From the NCBI GenBank assembly GCA_009784945.1, contig WQXH01000016.1, forward strand, positions 1-40,927: a DNA stretch of 40,927 nt. Reading direction: 5' to 3'. Shown here piece after piece: positions 40,288 through 40,927 of this stretch. The translations under genes were made by a program, and so were the position numbers. The notes below the pieces were generated by a model. It was not told the origin of the DNA and ran no database searches. It saw only the letters and a list, made by a program, of their open reading frames with translations. This DNA is from Coriobacteriia bacterium (lineage in GTDB: Bacteria > Actinomycetota > Coriobacteriia > Coriobacteriales > UBA8131). How positions within the stretch are numbered: position 1 is the first letter of the stretch; every line of letters starts with the position of its first letter.

Positions 40288-40927
40288 TCATAAACCAAAT
40301 AGTTCTCTGGCAGCTTCCAAAACCTCTTGATATCCTAATCCCTCACGTGATATAGAATCATGGAGCTCTCTTTTCTGGCTCTTAGTCAGACCTAGTTTCT
40401 TGACGACAGCTCTTACCTGCTCGTTTTGTTTTCGATTGTCTCTAGGCGCGTTCCCATGTTGTCGCCCCATGCGCTCATTATAGTTGGCGTTATGCACAAA
40501 CACATGTGTATTCCCAACAAAGTATGTATGGTAGCCTTCAATATGTAGGTTGTACACTGTTATAGGTACTTTTGAGAGGTCAAATTGTATGCGCTCAACT
40601 AAGAAGAGTTCACCACTTGAGCTGACGAGCTCGCTGCCCACCTCAAGCCTGCCAGCGTTGACAAATCCTTTATTCTTTACATAAAACGGGTGGTCTGTGG
40701 TTGTTGTGATAGTCTCTCCGTTTATTTTTAAATCGACAAAAGCTGTAGCATCTCTTATGTAGGTTCTTAGGACTACCTTCTCGGCTGTTTCAAAGGTCTT
40801 GGGATTAGTGGAAATCACCTTGTCGCCAGCCTTGATATTTTCGATTGCAACTAGACCTGACGCTGCAAGCACCAAAGTCCCTGCTACAAAGCACGACCTT
40901 GGCATAGTCTTGGCCGAAAGATAAGCA
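40288..40927 (-). CDS. HINT-domain polymorphic toxin, C-terminal part
   Basis: The frame stays open to the window edge, so the N-terminal part lies outside; an internal ATG at 40905 is not the real start. The HINT (intein-like) autoprocessing domain runs from nucleophile Cys5 (CFVAGTLV, counted from that Met) through His72 (TTTDHPF) to the terminal His138-Asn139 of VFVHN, and all catalytic positions are present. Cleavage after Asn139 would free a 66-residue basic tip (GRQHGNAPRDNRKQN...KLGLTKSQKRELHDSI). I recall related tips in Rhs/YD-repeat toxins, but I cannot name the activity. Two paralogous putative immunity genes follow directly. The segment appears to be the end of a contact-dependent or secreted toxin. 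Confidence 0.85.
   Translation of the reverse strand, partial: AYLSAKTMPRSCFVAGTLVLAASGLVAIENIKAGDKVISTNPKTFETAEKVVLRTYIRDATAFVDLKINGETITTTTDHPFYVKNKGFVNAGRLEVGSELVSSSGELFLVERIQFDLSKVPITVYNLHIEGYHTYFVGNTHVFVHNANYNERMGRQHGNAPRDNRKQNEQVRAVVKKLGLTKSQKRELHDSISREGLGYQEVLEAARELFGL

Overview
This window looks like chromosome from a Gram-positive, anaerobic or microaerobic bacterium. The best guess is an actinobacterium of the class Coriobacteriia; this is inferred from gene content and was not tested by search. The support is: a Gram-positive style cell-surface anchor, lipoproteins in place of periplasmic proteins, cydABDC gene order, frequent GTG/TTG starts, a MoaE-like protein of the type seen in strict anaerobes, and two promoters placed so close to start codons that leaderless mRNAs are likely. 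No rRNA, tRNA, CRISPR array or complete insertion sequence was seen.

Layout: (1) 1-2.7 kb, the 3' end of a large secreted repeat protein (BIG2 domains and five 109-residue repeats). (2) 3.2-3.8 kb, a SatP-type acetate/succinate transporter. (3) 4.3-7.8 kb, a translationally coupled response regulator, sensor kinase and membrane-anchored extracytoplasmic protein. (4) 7.9-12.8 kb, a CRP/FNR-type regulator and an operon of a NirJ2/AhbD-like radical SAM enzyme with a FecBCD-type importer, probably for iron or iron-tetrapyrrole. (5) 13.3-17.4 kb, an EamA permease and a 984-residue wall-anchored surface protein flanked on both sides by small terminal-inverted-repeat elements. (6) 17.8-21.3 kb, a MoaE-like protein, two bacterial PH-domain membrane proteins and a NUDIX hydrolase. 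(7) 21.3-27.8 kb, cydA-cydB-cydD-cydC, encoding cytochrome bd oxidase and its assembly ABC exporter. (8) 28.1-31.6 kb, a ZIP metal transporter, a phosphohexomutase and malate dehydrogenase. (9) 31.7-34.2 kb, a hybrid histidine kinase, followed by a 149-bp near-perfect palindrome. (10) 34.7-36.4 kb, DegV and an alpha/beta hydrolase. (11) 36.6-38.1 kb, two DUF5067-like lipoproteins. (12) 38.6-40.9 kb, a more AT-rich-looking tail with the C-terminal part of a HINT-domain polymorphic toxin, two paralogous putative immunity proteins and a zinc-ribbon protein.

How the genes may work together: the importer plus radical SAM operon could supply or finish heme for the cytochrome bd oxidase encoded 14 kb away, with the CRP/FNR-type regulator between them in function. 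Malate dehydrogenase and the carboxylate transporter fit a reductive or fermentative C4 metabolism. The least explained parts are the toxin tail, the family of inverted-repeat elements and the palindrome. Gene starts were adjusted wherever a Shine-Dalgarno (SD) sequence or family alignment argued against the longest reading frame.
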